Source of the DNA: Clostridia bacterium
Lineage (GTDB): Bacteria; Bacillota; Clostridia; Peptostreptococcales; Anaerovoracaceae
Direction: 5' to 3'
Assembly: GCA_900754795.1 (NCBI GenBank)
Contig: CAAEEA010000077.1
Coordinates: 1-13,089, forward strand
DNA: 13,089 bases
The notes under the pieces: model-generated
Database searches by the model: none
What the model was told of the DNA's origin: nothing
The model's input: the letters and a program-made list of their open reading frames with translations, nothing else
Shown here: positions 6,469 through 13,089 of the stretch, piece by piece
Position numbering within the stretch: position 1 is the stretch's first letter
Layout: each line of letters begins with the position of its first letter
Made by a program: the position numbers and the translations under genes

Positions 6469-8268
6469 ATGTTTTTACCTGTTACAAGAGAGGAAATGAC
6501 AGAGAGGGGCTGGGAAAGACCTGATTTTGTACTGGTGACGGGAGACGCTTATGTGGACCACCATTCCTTTGGTACCGCGATCATAAGCAGGGTTCTGGAA
6601 AAACACGGATATAAAGTTGCTATACTCGCCAGACCCGATTACAGATCCGCGGATGATTTCAGGAGATTCGGAAGGCCGCGTCTTGGATTTCTCATAAACA
6701 GCGGAGTTGTTGATTCTATGGTCAACAATTATTCTGTTTTCAGACACAGGAGAAAAAAAGACGAATACGCGCCGGGAGGCGTGGCCGGCGGCCGGCCTGA
6801 CAGAGCTCTCATAGTCTACTGCAACAGAGCGAGAGAGGCATATAAGGGTGTGCCGGTGATAACGGGGGGCATCGAGGCAAGCCTCAGACGCTTCGGACAT
6901 TATGATTACTGGAGCGACAAAGTCAGAAGATCTGTATTGCTCGATTCAAAAGCAGACCTTCTGATCTATGGAATGGGCGAGAGGGCTATAGTAGAAATTG
7001 CCGATGCCCTGGATTCGGGAATAGATATAAAGGACATAAGGTGGATAAGGGGGACATGCTACAGGAGCGGCAGCGAACCGGACGATAAAGAAACTGTCAT
7101 ACTGCCGGAATACAGCCGGATTATTTCAGACAAAAAAATTTATGCGGAGAGCTTTGCCGTCCAGTTCAGGAACAATGACTGGATCTCCGCGAAACCGCTG
7201 GCCGAAAAATATGACGGTCATACGTGGGTGATTCAGAATCCCCCTCAGCCTCCCCTTGAAACAGAAGAGCTTGACGATGTTTATGAGCTGCCTTTTGAGA
7301 ATGAGGAACATCCGTCATACAGCGCATCGGGAGGAATTCCGGCTTTCAGGGAAGTAAAATTCAGCATTGTCAATTCGAGGGGATGCTTTGGCGGGTGCGC
7401 TTTCTGCGCCATTACATATCATCAGGGACGTCAGGTCAGAGCAAGAAGCAGAGATTCTGTTGTCAGAGAGGCAAAAACCCTCACAGGCAAAAAAGATTTT
7501 AAAGGGTATATCCATGACATAGGAGGACCAACGGCTAATTTTACGGGACCGGCGTGTGAGGGACAGCTTAAAAGAGGAGTATGTACCGACAGAGATTGTC
7601 TTTATCCTGAAGTATGTCCGGCGATCCGGGCCGATCACAGTAAATATTTTGAGACTCTGAGAAGCGTAAGAAAACTTGACGGAGTGAAAAAAGTATTTAT
7701 CCGTTCAGGCATAAGATACGATTACTTGCTTGCTGATCCGCGTTATAGCGAATATATAAGGGAAATATGCGAGCATCACGTGAGCGGTATCCTGAAAGTC
7801 GCTCCTGAGCATACTGCTGACGCCGTGCTGAGGCGTATGAGAAAACCATCCCGGGAAGTATTCATACGGTTCTGTGAAGAATACGAGAAAGCAAACACGG
7901 CTCTGGGGAAAAAACAGTACCTTATTCCTTATCTCATATCGAGCCATCCGGGGTGCGGACTTAAAGAAGCAGTAGAACTGGCGCTTTTTCTCAAAGATTA
8001 CGGATTCGTCCCCGATCAGGTGCAGGATTTTTATCCAACTCCGGGAACTCTGGCTACATGTATGTATTACACGGGAAAAGACCCTCTCACAATGGAAGAT
8101 GTCTATGTGGCCAGGGATATGGAAGAGAAGAAGATGCAGAGAGCGCTGCTGCATTTCCATAAGGCTGAAAACAGGAAAACTGTGGAAAAAGCCCTGGTTA
8201 AAGCCGGCAGAAAGGATCTGATAAACGTCTTTTTTTCAAAATCATATCACACAAAAGGTAAAAAATAG
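6469..8268 (+). CDS. ygiQ: YgiQ-family radical SAM protein
   Basis: This 599-residue protein is recognised as the YgiQ family, cytoplasmic radical S-adenosylmethionine proteins of unresolved function. The N-terminal third carries the family opening with GDAYVDHHSFG near residues 25-35, which precedes the SAM core. The [4Fe-4S] ligand motif CxxxCxxC is at C306, C310 and C313, following an NSRG lead-in. A second Cys-rich stretch (CEGQ, then CTDRDC, then CPA, about residues 361-385) is also characteristic and may bind another metal or cluster. The conserved VAPEHTAD and DFYPTPGT segments follow. It is shorter than the E. coli protein, which has a longer C-terminal part, as is common in Bacillota. 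AGGAGG lies 4 nt before ATG 6469. It shares no obvious pathway with its neighbours. Confidence 0.94.
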   Translation: MFLPVTREEMTERGWERPDFVLVTGDAYVDHHSFGTAIISRVLEKHGYKVAILARPDYRSADDFRRFGRPRLGFLINSGVVDSMVNNYSVFRHRRKKDEYAPGGVAGGRPDRALIVYCNRAREAYKGVPVITGGIEASLRRFGHYDYWSDKVRRSVLLDSKADLLIYGMGERAIVEIADALDSGIDIKDIRWIRGTCYRSGSEPDDKETVILPEYSRIISDKKIYAESFAVQFRNNDWISAKPLAEKYDGHTWVIQNPPQPPLETEELDDVYELPFENEEHPSYSASGGIPAFREVKFSIVNSRGCFGGCAFCAITYHQGRQVRARSRDSVVREAKTLTGKKDFKGYIHDIGGPTANFTGPACEGQLKRGVCTDRDCLYPEVCPAIRADHSKYFETLRSVRKLDGVKKVFIRSGIRYDYLLADPRYSEYIREICEHHVSGILKVAPEHTADAVLRRMRKPSREVFIRFCEEYEKANTALGKKQYLIPYLISSHPGCGLKEAVELALFLKDYGFVPDQVQDFYPTPGTLATCMYYTGKDPLTMEDVYVARDMEEKKMQRALLHFHKAENRKTVEKALVKAGRKDLINVFFSKSYHTKGKK

Positions 8269-8290
8269 TATATAATACTGTCTGGGACAG
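8248..8290 (+). promoter_or_regulatory. Possible weak promoter plus small hairpin before the acyl-CoA synthetase
   Basis: In the 61-nt gap after ygiQ a perfect TATAAT occurs at 8271-8276, but no good -35 element lies 16-18 bp upstream (CACACA at 8248-8253). CTGTC at 8278-8282 can pair with GACAG at 8286-8290 close to the expected start point. This might be an internal promoter for the synthetase-methyltransferase pair. The evidence is one hexamer only. Confidence 0.3.
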
Positions 8291-8329
8291 CAATGTCAAA
8301 AGAACAGTTATTTTTAAGGAGAAAAGAAA

Positions 8330-10045
8330 ATGGCAAAGAGCGTATCCTATGTGAACAGTGGTAAGACTATAAGAGAACTTATGTACAACGCGGCGGGAGA
8401 TTTTCCTGACAGACCGGCGTTCAGATACAAGGTAGACGGCGTTATAACCAGAGAAACCTTTGAACAGCTGAAGTCTGATGTGGAAGCCCTGGGTACCTGT
8501 CTGTTTTCAAGAGGATTAAAGGATATAAACATCGGTCTTATAGGGGAAAACACATTCCCGTGGTTCCTGTCTTTCCTGTCAGTGGTATGCGGCGGAAATA
8601 CAGCCGTGCCTTTTGACAAGGGACTGACAAAAACAGAGCTTGAGACCTGCGTTTCCCGCAGCCATATCAAAGTGCTGTTCTATGACAGCAAGTTTAACGG
8701 AATAATAGATCATATAAGAGAAAAACATCCGGATATAACGTATATCTGTATGACAGGTGAAGAAAGCGAGCTTGAAGACATGATGGCCGAAGGCCGGGAA
8801 AAGATCAGAGACGGCTTCAGAGACTTCCTCGACAAAGAGGTAAAAGAAGAAGACGTCGCTGTTTATCTGTTCACTTCCGGCACCACGAGCGAATCGAAGA
8901 TCGTAATGCTGACTCATGGGAACATATCTTCCAACATAAGAGATATGCTTGGAATGAAGATATTTTATCCTGAAGACGTAAACATGGCGTTTCTGCCTTT
9001 CCACCACAGTTTCGGACTGGTGGGAGTTCTGGTATTCCTTTCTTCGGGAGCGGATAACGTGTTCTGCGACGGACTAAAATATGTACAGAAGAATTTTGCC
9101 GAGTACGGAGTCAGCGTATTTGTCGGCGTGCCTCTGCTTGTAGAAAACCTCTACCATAAGGTAATGAAACAGATAGAAAAACAGGGCAAAACGAAGACGG
9201 TCAATACGGGACTGAAGATTTCCGCTTTCGCGCGTAAACTCGGTATCGACGCGAGAAGAAAGATCTTCGGAGAGATAATCGAAAAGCTGGGAGGAAGTCT
9301 CAGACTGATTATAAGCGGCGCCGCGCCTCTTGCTCCGGAAGTGGCAAAAGGACTCAACGACTTCGGCATCGTAACCATACAGGGATATGGACTTACCGAG
9401 ACTTCACCGGTACTCTCCGCGGAAAGACCATGGGCTATTTTCCCGGGTTCCGTCGGAACTCCAATGTTTTCTGTAAAACTGAGGATAGATGATCCGGACG
9501 AAAACGGTATCGGAGAGATTGTCGCTCAGGGTCCGAATATCATGCTCGGATACTATAATCAGCCTGAGGAGACGGCAGACGTCATCAGAGACGGATGGTT
9601 CTATACGGGAGATCTCGGCAGGATAGACGGAAAAGGAAATCTGTGGATAACAGGACGCAAAAAAAACGTCATAGTTCTCAAGAACGGAAAAAATATTTTC
9701 CCTGAAGAGATAGAAGAGCTGATCAACAGGATACCTTATGTGTCCGATTCCATGATATTTACCAGGGAAAAGCACAATGAGCTTGTACTGTGGGTAGAAG
9801 TACGCTACGATGAGGACTATATGAAAGAGATGGGGCTTGATGAAAAAGGCATCGCGGAGAAATTCGCCGATGCCATGGCCGATATAAACTTCATACTGCC
9901 TAAATATAAACATGTTAATCACTTTATACTGACATCGGAGCCGATGATCCAGACTACGACAATGAAAGTCAAGAGAAAAGCCGAGACCGAAAAGATCATG
10001 GCTAACTGGGATGAAGAAAAAGAATATACAGTAAAAGCAAAGTAA
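8330..10045 (+). CDS. Long-chain fatty-acid-CoA ligase / AMP-binding protein
   Basis: This 571-residue ANL-superfamily adenylating enzyme probably activates a fatty acid with ATP to acyl-AMP and transfers it to CoA; an acyl carrier protein acceptor is possible. The P-loop motif at F181-K190 reads FTSGTTSESK, where many relatives have TSGTTGxPK, so the usual Gly and Pro are both Ser. The GYGLTET motif is at 352-358, YTGDL at 425-429 and the hinge region GRKKNVIVLKNG follows. The C-terminal TTTMKVKR stretch places the likely catalytic Lys at 546. There is no signal peptide or membrane segment. AAGGAG at 8316-8321 is 8 nt upstream of the ATG. The DNA methyltransferase gene starts one base after its stop. 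The acyl substrate cannot be deduced. Confidence 0.9.
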   Translation: MAKSVSYVNSGKTIRELMYNAAGDFPDRPAFRYKVDGVITRETFEQLKSDVEALGTCLFSRGLKDINIGLIGENTFPWFLSFLSVVCGGNTAVPFDKGLTKTELETCVSRSHIKVLFYDSKFNGIIDHIREKHPDITYICMTGEESELEDMMAEGREKIRDGFRDFLDKEVKEEDVAVYLFTSGTTSESKIVMLTHGNISSNIRDMLGMKIFYPEDVNMAFLPFHHSFGLVGVLVFLSSGADNVFCDGLKYVQKNFAEYGVSVFVGVPLLVENLYHKVMKQIEKQGKTKTVNTGLKISAFARKLGIDARRKIFGEIIEKLGGSLRLIISGAAPLAPEVAKGLNDFGIVTIQGYGLTETSPVLSAERPWAIFPGSVGTPMFSVKLRIDDPDENGIGEIVAQGPNIMLGYYNQPEETADVIRDGWFYTGDLGRIDGKGNLWITGRKKNVIVLKNGKNIFPEEIEELINRIPYVSDSMIFTREKHNELVLWVEVRYDEDYMKEMGLDEKGIAEKFADAMADINFILPKYKHVNHFILTSEPMIQTTTMKVKRKAETEKIMANWDEEKEYTVKAK

Positions 10046-10046
10046 A

Positions 10047-11375
10047 ATGATAGATTTCGCGAAAATATTAGAAGACAGCAAAAGAGAAGCCGCAGGAGCG
10101 GCGGACGGAAAATTCGGCATAACGGAGGAGACAGGGACTGACCGAGGGGGACAGCCCTGTCTCCTTGCATTTGGAGATAATATGAGATTCATGTCATGGC
10201 TGCTCAAAAGAAGAGAAATGGCCGGAAAGATTGATCTCATCTACATTGATCCGCCATTCTTCAGCAAAGCCAGATATGACGCCGTTATACGTCTTACTGA
10301 CAGAGGCGGGAACCGCCTTGATCCCATAAAATACTTCGCGTATGATGACAGATGGCAGAAAGACATGGAAAACTATCTCAGGATGCTTTGCCCAAGACTT
10401 ATTATGATGAAAGAACTGCTGTCTGACAGCGGAACAATATGGGTACACCTTGACTGGCACGCGGTTCATTATGTAAAGATCCTCATGGACGGTATTTTCG
10501 GGGAAAAAAATTTTGTCAATGAGATAATCTGGCACTATAAATCCGGCGGTTCAGGAAAACGCCACTATGCCCGCAAGCACGATACCATACTCGTGTATTC
10601 CAAAACAGGTAAATATTACTTTTCCCCGGCAAAAGAAAAGTCATATAACAGGGGATTCCGTCCTTACAGGTTCAAAGGCGTAAAAGAATACAGAGATGAA
10701 ATGGGATGGTACACCATGGTCACAATGAAAGACGTGTGGAATGTGGACATGGTGGGGAGAACATCCTCAGAAAGAACAGGATATGCTACTCAGAAACCGG
10801 AAGCCCTGCTGAGACGCGTTATAGAAGGAGCCGCTCCGGAAGGAGCCCTGTGCGCCGATTTTTTCTGCGGCAGCGGCACGCTGGCGGCAGTGGCCGAAGA
10901 AATCGGGAGGAGATGGATATGCTGTGATGAATCTCCTCTGGCGGTTTCAGGGGTGCTCAAAAGACTTCATCAGAAAAACGCCTGTATTAAAATGATAGAA
11001 GAAGATAAAATCGCGCAGGACGGACGGGCTGAGATAAGCCGGGATCTGAAGGCGATAGAAGGATCTGACAAATATATTCTGAAACTTAAACTTGAAAGCT
11101 ACAGCATAGGCGAAATGCCTGAGTCCATCGACCGGAAATCGCGGGAACTGCTGCGTAATGTTGAAAAAGAAGATCCCGTCTGCCTTATAGAATACTGGAG
11201 CGTAGATTTTAACTACGACGGCAGAATATTCAGACCCGAGATGATTTTTTCAAAAAAGGCAAACCGGGTACCCGATACCTGTGAAAAAATAGTTTCAGAC
11301 TCTCGCGGAGGAACTGTGTGCGTCAAAACCGTAGACGTGCTTGGAAACTCTTCTTTTACCGTGATTCAAGTATAA
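10047..11375 (+). CDS. Orphan beta-class DNA methyltransferase (N6-A or N4-C)
   Basis: This 442-residue SAM-dependent DNA amino-methyltransferase resembles type III Mod proteins. The catalytic motif IV is IDPPF with D68-P-P-F71; the SAM-binding motif I is DFFCGSGT at 271-278, preceded by motif X-like TQKPEALL near 249-256. Motif IV before motif I defines the beta class, and residues about 95-245 should hold the target-recognition region. A C-terminal extension of about 130 residues carries a WSVDFNYDGRIFRPE segment seen in Mod-like relatives. Methylation of adenine is more likely than of cytosine from DPPF, but this is not certain. No endonuclease or helicase gene is adjacent, so it is an orphan here. 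It starts one base after the acyl-CoA synthetase stop with no clear ribosome binding site, suggesting coupled translation. Codon use matches its neighbours, so transfer, if any, is old. Confidence 0.9.
   Translation: MIDFAKILEDSKREAAGAADGKFGITEETGTDRGGQPCLLAFGDNMRFMSWLLKRREMAGKIDLIYIDPPFFSKARYDAVIRLTDRGGNRLDPIKYFAYDDRWQKDMENYLRMLCPRLIMMKELLSDSGTIWVHLDWHAVHYVKILMDGIFGEKNFVNEIIWHYKSGGSGKRHYARKHDTILVYSKTGKYYFSPAKEKSYNRGFRPYRFKGVKEYRDEMGWYTMVTMKDVWNVDMVGRTSSERTGYATQKPEALLRRVIEGAAPEGALCADFFCGSGTLAAVAEEIGRRWICCDESPLAVSGVLKRLHQKNACIKMIEEDKIAQDGRAEISRDLKAIEGSDKYILKLKLESYSIGEMPESIDRKSRELLRNVEKEDPVCLIEYWSVDFNYDGRIFRPEMIFSKKANRVPDTCEKIVSDSRGGTVCVKTVDVLGNSSFTVIQV
10126..10165 (+). repeat. Inverted repeat in the 5' part of the methyltransferase gene
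   Basis: AGGAGACAGGG at 10126-10136 is perfectly complementary to 10155-10165, separated by an 18-nt G-rich loop, in codons 27-40. The encoded residues (Glu-Glu-Thr-Gly-Thr-Asp-Arg-Gly-Gly) fall just before the fold begins at LLAFGDN. The element looks like a REP/MITE-type short repeat absorbed in frame, or an mRNA structure limiting translation. Insertion is a hypothesis. Confidence 0.5.
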
Positions 11376-11606
11376 TCATTCAGATCTGAATATTATCATA
11401 TCCTCGCCGACAACGAGGATAGAAGCCCACGGCAGACGAACCTCTTCTCTGTATCTGCCTCCTATACCGCTGCCGTCCGGAACGATAAGGGACTTTATCG
11501 TTCCGTCTTTTTCATCAAAGAGCATTTCGGCGTCCCACAGTTTTCCGTGCATGGTACCGCTTACTATGTCTACAACCTCTTTATCTCCGATCTCGCTGAG
11601 CAGCAT
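11376..11606 (-). CDS. ylmC: YlmC/YmxH-family PRC-barrel protein
   Basis: This 76-residue protein is the small PRC-barrel protein found across sporulating Bacillota (YlmC/YmxH family); its function is not established. The sequence shows the family pattern: LLSEIGDKEVVDI at the start, the turn HGKLWDAEMLFD, then IKSLIVPDG and the REEVRLPWASI segment, ending with a short hydrophobic strand. The frame extends to an ATG at 11615, but that codon lies right against AAGGAGA (complement of 11615-11621). The internal ATG at 11606 is 9 nt past GGAG and fits the family N-terminus, so it is chosen. The stop codon abuts the stop of the convergent methyltransferase gene with no base between. Divergent tepA lies on the other side. 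The coding region also contains the probable terminator of the opposite transcript. Confidence 0.88.
   Translation of the reverse strand: MLLSEIGDKEVVDIVSGTMHGKLWDAEMLFDEKDGTIKSLIVPDGSGIGGRYREEVRLPWASILVVGEDMIIFRSE
11378..11391. repeat. 14-bp perfect palindrome at the convergent gene junction
   Basis: ATTCAGATCTGAAT is self-complementary over 14 bp and covers the last codons of ylmC, two bases past the methyltransferase stop. As RNA it could form only a tight stem with little loop, so it is a poor terminator alone. A DNA-binding dimer site is possible but unproven. Confidence 0.5.
11478..11512 (+). terminator. Intrinsic terminator for the methyltransferase transcript, inside antisense ylmC
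   Basis: An 11-bp perfect stem pairs 11478-11488 with 11495-11505 around a 6-nt loop and is followed by TCTTTTT at 11506-11512 on the + strand. It is the first strong terminator after the methyltransferase stop, about 100 nt downstream. It lies wholly within ylmC, in codons for the conserved GTIKSLIVPDG region. The minus-strand side has no T-run, so termination should act only on rightward transcription. Confidence 0.72.
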
Positions 11607-11623
11607 AAAACACATCTCCTTTG

Positions 11624-11636
11624 TTCATAATATGAA
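11624..11636. promoter_or_regulatory. Near-palindrome in the ylmC-tepA divergent region
   Basis: TTCATA at 11624-11629 and TATGAA at 11631-11636 are perfect inverted arms around one A. The site lies in the short AT-rich gap between divergent ylmC and tepA. It might be a shared operator or overlap -10 sequences. I cannot assign confident promoter hexamers to either gene in this gap. Confidence 0.3.
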
Positions 11637-11667
11637 TAATAGATTTTATTTTGACGGGGAGAAAAAT

Positions 11668-12351
11668 ATGAGCGTTAAAAAAGAAAAAGACGATCAGCAG
11701 CAGACAGACCTGATTAAGGAACTTGGCCTTGTGGCTGCCGGCGGAGGCTTTAAAAGCGATATACAGTATATCAATATAATCGGGAGCATTGAAGGTCATT
11801 CAGTGCTTCCCCAGGACGCGAAGACGACCAAGTATGAACATCTTATACCGGAACTGGTGATGGTGGAAGAAAATCCTGATATCAGAGGACTGCTTCTGAT
11901 TCTGAACACCGTAGGAGGAGATGTGGAAGCCGGTCTGGCGCTGTCTGAACTGGTCGCTGGTATATCAAAACCAACCGTGTCTCTTGTGATCGGCGGCGGG
12001 CACAGCATAGGGATACCGCTGGCCGTTTCGGCAGATTATTCTTTTGTCGCGGAATCGGCGACAATGACACTTCATCCGATAAGAACCAGCGGCACGCTGA
12101 TCACAGCCGAACCGACATTTGAGTATATGAAAAAGACTCAGGAACGTGTGGTGGATTTTATCGCGGGTCATTCCAAAGCTAAAAAAACCGATATAGAAGA
12201 GAAGATGAACTGTACGGACAATATGTCAAATGACGTCGGAACCCTGCTGTTTGGACCTGAAGCGGTGGAAATGGGTCTGATAGATAAGATAGGGTCGCTG
12301 TCAGACGCTCTGGGGAAACTTCGTAAAATGATAAAGAAGAAAGAATCTTGA
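11668..12351 (+). CDS. tepA: TepA-like ClpP-family protein
   Basis: This 227-residue protein has the ClpP/crotonase serine-protease fold, matching B. subtilis TepA (translocation-enhancing protein). Recognisable parts are the NIIGSIEGH strand near 33-41, the LLLILNTVGGDVEAGLALSELV oxyanion-region stretch from about residue 74, nucleophile Ser113 in GGGHSIGIPLA, and catalytic His136 in MTLHPIR; GLIDKIG near the C-terminus is also typical. No signal peptide is seen, so a cytoplasmic protein is expected. ATG 11668 is chosen because GGGGAGA lies just upstream; earlier in-frame ATGs lack such a site and would add a non-family tail. In B. subtilis tepA lies near spoIIIE/ftsK-type genes; here a CpaE-like gene follows instead. 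The -35 box of the next gene overlaps the stop codon. Confidence 0.88.
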   Translation: MSVKKEKDDQQQTDLIKELGLVAAGGGFKSDIQYINIIGSIEGHSVLPQDAKTTKYEHLIPELVMVEENPDIRGLLLILNTVGGDVEAGLALSELVAGISKPTVSLVIGGGHSIGIPLAVSADYSFVAESATMTLHPIRTSGTLITAEPTFEYMKKTQERVVDFIAGHSKAKKTDIEEKMNCTDNMSNDVGTLLFGPEAVEMGLIDKIGSLSDALGKLRKMIKKKES

Positions 12352-12376
12352 CAGAAATTTACAGACGGTATATCAT
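12348..12376 (+). promoter_or_regulatory. Near-consensus vegetative sigma-factor promoter
   Basis: TTGACA at 12348-12353 is a perfect -35 box and overlaps the TGA stop of tepA. TATCAT at 12371-12376 (5 of 6) follows after an optimal 17-bp spacer. Transcription should begin near 12383, leaving a leader of about 28 nt before ATG 12411 with AGGGAAAGGG as ribosome binding region. It is the best promoter in the window and would give the CpaE-like gene expression independent of tepA. Confidence 0.8.
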
Positions 12377-12410
12377 GTAACCGCTAAAGGGAAGCAGGGA
12401 AAGGGCTTAT

Positions 12411-13089
12411 ATGAAAAAGATGAAACTGGCCGTTTTCACTGTCGAAGAAGATTATGCCGCTGCCGTCGCGCGCGGTATTGCCGGATATGCAAGAAGAGTC
12501 GACATAAGAATTTGCGCCACACGTCTTGAAGCCGAGAAGGCGGCTTCGGAAATGGTGCTCCTGACGGATGTCGCGGAATTAAGGGAAATAAAAAACGCCG
12601 TATATATGTCCGGTGTCTGTACAGCCGATATGCTTATTGATATGGCGGCTGAAAAATGGTATGAAATTTCAGGAGAGGTTTTTGTGCCTGAACGTGATGG
12701 AACAAGAATATGGGCGCTGTATACAAGACAGGGGGGCTGCGGCGTAACATCCGCGGCTCTCGCGGCGGCATGGGTACTTTCAAGAGACGAACAGAACAGA
12801 GTCCTTTATCTTAATCTGGGACCCTACGACGATTACCGGGACTATACAGAATCTGATTTTGAAAAAACAGAACAGAAGCGGAAGCTTTTATACTTCATTT
12901 CATTTATGAAAAAAAGATCTCGCCGCTGCCGTATATCTCAAGGGACAGCAGAGGAGTATGGCATCTCAGACCGGAAACGGAGCACAACAGCCTTGCTGAT
13001 CCGGCAAAGTGGGATTCTCTTACCGGCTATATCAGAGAATGCGGTTTTTTCTCTCATGTTATAGTCGATCTCGGTAAAAACAGGCCGGA
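12411..13089 (+). pseudogene. CpaE/MinD-like P-loop protein, frameshifted and cut by the window end
   Basis: Residues 1 to about 95 resemble a degenerate receiver-type domain, and from residue 101 a deviant P-loop follows: R106-Q-G-G-C-G-V-T-S114, then an Ala-rich helix and VLYLNLG. This layout matches CpaE-like members of the MinD/ParA family. Both Lys positions of the usual KGGxGKT motif are replaced, so ATP hydrolysis is doubtful, although clostridial CpaE-like proteins often deviate here. Read straight on, the frame ends at 13064 with a basic tail unlike the family. The -1 frame, open from 12863 to the window end, gives ILHFIYEKK and later GYIRECGFFSHVIVDLG, a plausible Walker B-like strand. 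One intact gene is therefore split near the A6 tract 12862-12867 by mutation, sequencing error or recoding. The 3' end is beyond the window. Confidence 0.75.
12861..12872 (+). other. Frameshift site at an A6 tract
   Basis: The upstream frame reads GAA AAA ACA across 12861-12869. The downstream coding frame has a stop at 12860-12862 and is open from 12863, so the switch must occur at or just after the A6 run. Adding one base, or removing two, restores a continuous protein. A ribosome slipping back by one on AAA would do the same. Confidence 0.75.

Noticed and set aside
9404..10240. A 278-codon minus-strand open frame
   Set aside because: It is the shadow of the acyl-CoA synthetase and methyltransferase genes, has no family features, and the + strand frames carry clear motifs.
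10047..11375. Restriction-modification or phage-defence island around the methyltransferase
   Set aside because: No endonuclease, helicase, specificity subunit, transposase or integrase is present; the neighbours are housekeeping genes and codon use is uniform.
12862..12868. Classic A AAA AAC programmed -1 frameshift heptamer
   Set aside because: The heptamer is present, but its codon phasing matches the downstream frame, not the incoming one (GAA AAA ACA). An indel explains the split more simply.

Overview
The window looks like a chromosomal, largely housekeeping segment of a Gram-positive, probably spore-forming Bacillota of the class Clostridia. The evidence is strong AGGAGG-type ribosome binding sites, a lipoprotein lipobox, a YufNOPQ/NupNOPQ-type nucleoside importer, YlmC/YmxH and TepA homologues (typical of endospore formers), heavy use of AGA for Arg and ATA for Ile, and moderate GC content. 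The genus cannot be fixed from the sequence alone. No transposase, integrase, CRISPR array or prophage gene is visible.

Layout. (1) 1-610: six tRNA genes, Met(CAT)-Val(TAC)-Asp(GTC)-His(GTG)-Gln(CTG)-Cys(GCA), all with encoded CCA, closed by a clear intrinsic terminator. (2) 678-1302: a small secreted lytic transglycosylase, overlapped at its 3' end by a possible 33-residue ORF with its own ribosome binding site. (3) 1341-6409: a nucleoside-type ABC importer operon (BMP lipoprotein, duplicated ATPase, two permeases). A perfect terminator hairpin after the lipoprotein gene, together with the sharply different codon choice of that gene, points to far higher expression of the binding protein than of the transporter core. 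(4) 6469-11375: YgiQ-family radical SAM protein, long-chain acyl-CoA synthetase, and an orphan beta-class DNA methyltransferase that starts one base after the synthetase stop. (5) 11376-11606, minus strand: YlmC/YmxH PRC-barrel protein. It abuts the methyltransferase tail to tail with no spacer, and the likely terminator for the rightward transcript lies inside this antisense gene. (6) 11668-13089: TepA-like ClpP-fold protein, then a near-consensus vegetative promoter overlapping its stop codon, then a CpaE/MinD-like P-loop gene that runs off the window.

The most notable points are: the CpaE-like gene is split by a frameshift at an A6 tract, with its true C-terminal part lying in the -1 frame to the window end; a terminator is embedded in an antisense coding sequence; an orphan methyltransferase is coupled to a lipid-activation gene and carries a hairpin-forming, possibly inserted, repeat near its N-terminus; and an unannotated micro-ORF overlaps the transglycosylase. 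I found no convincing wholly new multi-gene system.
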